The position numbers and the translations under genes were made by a program. Below are positions 60,888 to 64,000 of a stretch of 64,000 nt of DNA, piece after piece (the stretch's first letter is position 1; each line of letters starts with the position of its first letter). Source of the DNA: Odontesthes bonariensis (Eukaryota; Chordata; Actinopteri; Atheriniformes; Atherinopsidae); the NCBI RefSeq assembly GCF_027942865.1, contig NC_134525.1, positions 22,753,657 to 22,817,656 on the forward strand, read 5' to 3'. The notes beneath the pieces were generated by a model. It was not told the origin of the DNA and did no database searches. It saw nothing but the letters and a program-made list of their open reading frames with translations.

Positions 60888-61729
60888 AAAGCAGGTTCCA
60901 CCAACTCTGAGTCTATTCCTGATCTCTGAGTTGATCTACTCTAAGATAGAAAATTCTGAGTTTTCGGTTCCAGAAACGCTGATTTGAGTGAGTTTAATCA
61001 ACTCTGAGTAGGACCTAGAGTTTAGCGTGTGCGCCACAACTTTAAAAAGCCAGCATCAATGGAGCCCCAATTCGACGAGTCACCATGGCAACGGGGAAGA
61101 GGAGGGGCTACGTTTTTCACCAACCTTAATGCGCTCATAAGGCGAGTTTCAATACGTTTTTAGAAATGAGTGCAGTGGCTGAGGGAATCCCCGGAGGGAA
61201 TCCAGCCCCAAGACACGAGTGTCTTTATAAAATATAATAGGCCTATATAATTTTTTTTAAGCCTATTCATAAAAAATATTTATTTGTCTTTTATGTCTTT
61301 TTTTTCTTTTGTCCCAACACATTCTGATGGTGCCGCTCAAAAAGATAATTGTCTGTAAATGCAAAAATCTATGCGCAGCCTGATAACCATCTCCTGAGGA
61401 ATATTTATTTCTCTGCGCAATAATGCTGCACCTTCATCCACGGGATCGTTGTCTAAAGGACATGTTGGTGGAAACAGTCGCCTGCTGCCACGGGATCGTT
61501 GTCAAAAGGACATGTTGGTGGAAACAGTCGCCTCCTGCTGTGCCTAATGGACTTCTAGAAGTAGAAGAACTCGCTCTGCTGACTGAATGAATGAGGAAAT
61601 CAAATGGCGTGTGTGGCTGAAAGAGGGCGGAGACAGAGAGAAACTCAAGGTTTATTGAGTAAAAGTTTCCCTCATTTCAGGGTTAATCAACTCAGAGTTT
61701 TCACTAAACCTGCTTCGTGAAACGGACCT
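60875..61729 (-). mobile_element. Harbinger-like element in the outer hAT
   Basis: Inverted counterpart of 58082-59429, with the same 3-bp duplication (CTG here, 60872-60874 and 61730-61732). It lacks the 534-bp nested element but has a private tandem duplication of about 48 bp (about 61440-61535, repeated phrase CACGGGATCGTTGTC). It carries the same X-box-type palindrome at 61079-61092. Confidence 0.7.
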
Positions 61730-62096
61730 CTGGTGTGACGTCATTGGAATGCACCGACTCCGCTGTCATTTTACAACTTCATGTTTCCACAGTGGCTCAC
61801 AGTCGGCAAATCAAACGACTAAATACCAAATTGGGGTTTTCACATGTTCGTGCGCGCCTATCGCATGATTTAGACTCGACGATTTCGGTTGAGAATGTGG
61901 GGATTTTTTTTCGGTAGCATCAGAGCACATTTTTAAAAGTCGTGGGGACAAAATTCAAATCATAAATAGTGGGGGGGACATGTCCCCACCGTCCCCCCCG
62001 TAATCGACGCCTATGCGCAACACCTTCGGCTATACTTGCTACAACTTGCCACAACTTGCTACATTCAGGCAAACTGCTCATTCAGGTGGATTCGAG

Positions 62097-62135
62097 TTCC
62101 CGAAAAAATGGGAACTCCACCCACTTTTTCGGGAA
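62097..62135. other. Strong hairpin, 16-bp arms
   Basis: TTCCCGAAAAAATGGG (62097-62112) pairs with CCCACTTTTTCGGGAA (62120-62135), with one mismatch and a 7-nt loop. It may be the subterminal part of another mobile element just upstream of the helicase fragment. Confidence 0.6.
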
Positions 62136-62252
62136 GCAATCAACTTTGAGCAGCGCCAAAAGCCCGGGGTAGAGGCGTGTTCAAGGTAGTGACGTGGTTG
62201 AACTGCCACTCAACCCATGGATTGTACACGGAAGCGCTTCATTCAATATCAA

Positions 62253-62415
62253 CATGGAGCAGCGTCAAGCTTTTGACACTGCTGTAGATGCTGTAATGAA
62301 AGTGTTCGACGGGAGATTCTCGTTAAAAATCGAGCAAAGAACAGCCCTTGAATCATTTCTTGACAGGAAAGACGTTTTCGCCTTGCTCCCTACTGGCTTT
62401 GGTAAGAGTTTTAAT
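62253..62415 (+). pseudogene. RecQ-like helicase N-terminal exon fragment
   Basis: From ATG at 62253 the frame reads MEQRQAFDTAVDAVMKVF, then GRFSLKIEQRTALESFLDRK, then DVFALLPTGFGKS. LKIEQ is motif 0 and LPTGFGKS a complete Walker A of the RecQ/SF2 type. Eight bases later the sequence runs into CAGGGGCGTC (62416), the typical start of a hAT element, and the frame ends at 62436. A full RecQ-like helicase needs several hundred more residues, so this is a broken gene or transposon-borne fragment, related to the one at 58.9-59.2 kb. Confidence 0.65.
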
Positions 62416-62560
62416 CCAGGGGCGTCTGTAGCTTGAGCAAACATTCGGGGCTGTAGCCCAGACATGAAAATAATTTTCAACGGGGGGTCAGGGGATTTTT
62501 CCCCCGGGATTTTTTTTTTAAAAAAAGGGGGTGTTAAAATGAAAATTTAACACAGTTCAT
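62416..62560. mobile_element. hAT-type terminus
   Basis: CAGGGGCGTCTGTAGC at 62416 has the form of fish hAT terminal repeats and interrupts the helicase frame. The opposite end was not found in the window with certainty. The following G/C-rich run (62480-62510) and an A/T-run complete the recognisable part. Confidence 0.4.
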
Positions 62561-63037
62561 GACCAGCTGCTTAACATGTTGAATACCGAGCTGTGAATGT
62601 TGGCATTCATGTTTTGATAAAATGCCGAGATCCATATATCCAAATGCTGACATTGTGTCTTTGTTAGCCTAATGCACACGAGAGAGAGCGAGAGCAATTC
62701 TGTTGTCAAGAACCTGGGAGCTAATGTGCGCTGTTAGCACTTAAGCACTTCGTGGATACTACTGAAACGTGAAGATTGTGACGACGTGACAAATTTGTTT
62801 GGTTTAGATCAACCACTCTCAGAGATCGCATGAAACACCGCTGGCGGTGTCTTAGCTCTGTGTTTTGGTAACCCAGCTTGACCGTCGGAGCCCAGTCCAC
62901 TGACAGTAGCTAACAACGCGCTGGGGCAGCCTTCAAAACAAAGCCCAAACGTAGCCCGTATTACAATACTGTTGATTGGCATTTAGCAACATAATACTTT
63001 ACTGCACTACTACAAAACTGTTAGATTTCCCACATAC
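62561..63037. other. Unassigned repeat-like sequence
   Basis: No exon or inverted ends could be identified. By context it is probably transposon interior. Confidence 0.3.
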
Positions 63038-63260
63038 CTTTGAAAAGTGGTCACCGCAGACACGAGCATTTGCAAATTCAGCTCCTCCAGTCTGTAAACG
63101 TAGGTTAACTATCCACTTTTTGCGGCGTTGTTCTGTGAGTTTTTTTCCATTTCTCACCTCTATGGGCGATTACCTTCGGTACCCGATAGTAACCCTTTCC
63201 CTTCTCTCGGTTAGACCGATTGCTACATCCAAAAACGGCACAAAACTGAGGTATTTTGGG
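63038..63260 (-). pseudogene. THAP zinc-finger exon with a frameshift
   Basis: The minus strand reads [19 protein letters not shown] and then [17 protein letters not shown], a C-x4-C THAP start. After a run of seven A (63140-63146) the frame is off by one. In the next frame [14 protein letters not shown] and later ARVCGDHFSK complete the C-x2-H half of the THAP zinc site, ending at a GTATGT donor (63038). THAP domains occur in P-element, Kolobok and ISL2EU-type transposases and in their domesticated relatives. With the frameshift the domain cannot be made from this copy. Confidence 0.6.
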
Positions 63261-63416
63261 CAAAAAGTGGCAGACAAAACACAGTGTTTTCAATGGGCTC
63301 CAGCTCAGGCTGCCCACCACCTGGGTAGAACAATACGGAAGTGACGTCAAGTGAAACCCTCCTATTAAAGGTGCGATTTTTATGTCATTTTGAAGTGTAT
63401 TGCATACAAAAAACAC

Positions 63417-64000
63417 CTATACATACCATAAGAGTGATCAGAAATAATCCTACTGGCATGTCCTAACCAAAGTTTATACGCAGCATAGCTGAGTTTTACT
63501 GCAGAATTAGCAGGCTAACTGATAGCGCCGGACCGGCAGTTTTTCTGGCCTGGAGGTGGCGATATAGAGTAAAATCAACCTCCGTTCAACCCCAGGCAGG
63601 AGAAGAAATCGCTGGTCTGGCGCTGGCGCTGCCCCCGCCGCCCCCACCGCCCCCACCCCACTCACTCCTCCTCAGAGCAGGTGGAGAGAGCCTAGGCATT
63701 GGGCTACGCTAATGCCAATGCTCTGATGGTGACTCAAAGCCAAAGTAGGATAAAATCATGTTTTGCCAATGTCCACAACGTACGGACATTGGACGGGCGG
63801 GCCTATGTCACTATACCACCGTTTTGGAAGCAGCAATTTAAAAACGTCATTTAGCTTTGAGTTATGTTGACGTGCCACATCCCTTCACTTCGTTTATTTC
63901 GTGTTAGTGAAGTCAAGGTTGAACGCGGCATCTAGGCTATCACCTTCAGCTTGGCTAGCGTTCACTGATAGAAAAGTATGAGGTAGACTAGACTAGTTAG
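63417..64000. other. Window end, no gene recognised
   Basis: It contains a C-rich low-complexity patch at about 63632-63662 (CCCCCGCC-type units). The sequence is otherwise unassigned and probably belongs to the same transposon-rich region. Confidence 0.35.

Larger units (their letters stand above)
57279..62015 (-). mobile_element. Outer hAT transposon, interrupted by an inverted copy of itself
   Basis: The ends are CAAGGGCGTC (57279-57288) and GACGCCTATG (62006-62015, reverse complement CATAGGCGTC). They share CA-x-x-GGCGTC and, further in, GGTGGGGACA. The flanking duplication is the 8-bp CGCAACAC. Its own sequence is 57279-57795 plus 60412-62015, about 2.1 kb. Between these lies a second copy (57796-60403) in opposite orientation. 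No transposase catalytic domain is present, so it is non-autonomous. It carries a Harbinger-like insertion (60875-61729) and a small first-exon-like frame (60597-60887). It sits about 400 bp upstream of the SAT1 start codon. Confidence 0.8.

Noticed and set aside
57279-62015. Large palindrome as an assembly artefact
   Set aside because: Two separate exact 8-bp target duplications, matching transposon ends and arm-specific differences (534-bp insertion, 48-bp duplication, T-run length) explain it biologically.

Overview
The window is nuclear DNA of a ray-finned (teleost) fish. Six protein-coding genes with GT-AG introns read out exon by exon as vertebrate orthologues. The gaps carry typical fish repeats: several Tc1-like families, an L2-type LINE, PIF/Harbinger and hAT elements, and many microsatellites. 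No operons, CRISPR arrays, tRNA or rRNA genes were seen.

Layout. (1) 1.4-15.9 kb: LRRC34 (+) and LRRC31 (-), tail to tail; both are leucine-rich-repeat genes that are neighbours at human 3q26. (2) 17.5-24.9 kb: EIF2S3 (-), the gamma subunit of initiation factor eIF2. (3) 27.5-35.5 kb: KLHL15 (+), head to head with EIF2S3. (4) 35.5-41.9 kb: a gap without a recognisable gene. (5) 41.9-50.6 kb: APOO/MIC26 (+). (6) 52.5-57.1 kb: SAT1 (-), tail to tail with APOO. Genes 2-6 keep the order and relative orientation of human Xp22.11 (SAT1-APOO-KLHL15-EIF2S3). The window therefore joins a 3q26-type block to an Xp22-type block between 15.9 and 17.5 kb. (7) 57.3-64 kb: a pile of transposons immediately upstream of SAT1.

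The reconstructed coding sequences are all in frame: LRRC34 410 aa, LRRC31 578 aa, EIF2S3 472 aa, KLHL15 622 aa, APOO 225 aa, SAT1 171 aa. The genes are unrelated housekeeping or regulatory functions (translation initiation, CUL3 ubiquitin ligase adaptor, mitochondrial cristae, polyamine catabolism, LRR proteins). They do not form one pathway.

The most informative structure is at 57279-62015. It looks like a giant imperfect palindrome but resolves into a hAT transposon that received a second, inverted copy of itself. The outer copy has 8-bp target duplication CGCAACAC and the inner copy has CAAATAAC. Both copies carry the same older Harbinger-like insertion. Only the inner copy carries a further 534-bp element with a 9-bp duplication, which holds a piece of a RecQ-like helicase gene. 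A second RecQ-like helicase fragment and a frameshifted THAP zinc-finger exon lie just beyond, at 62.25 and 63.1 kb.
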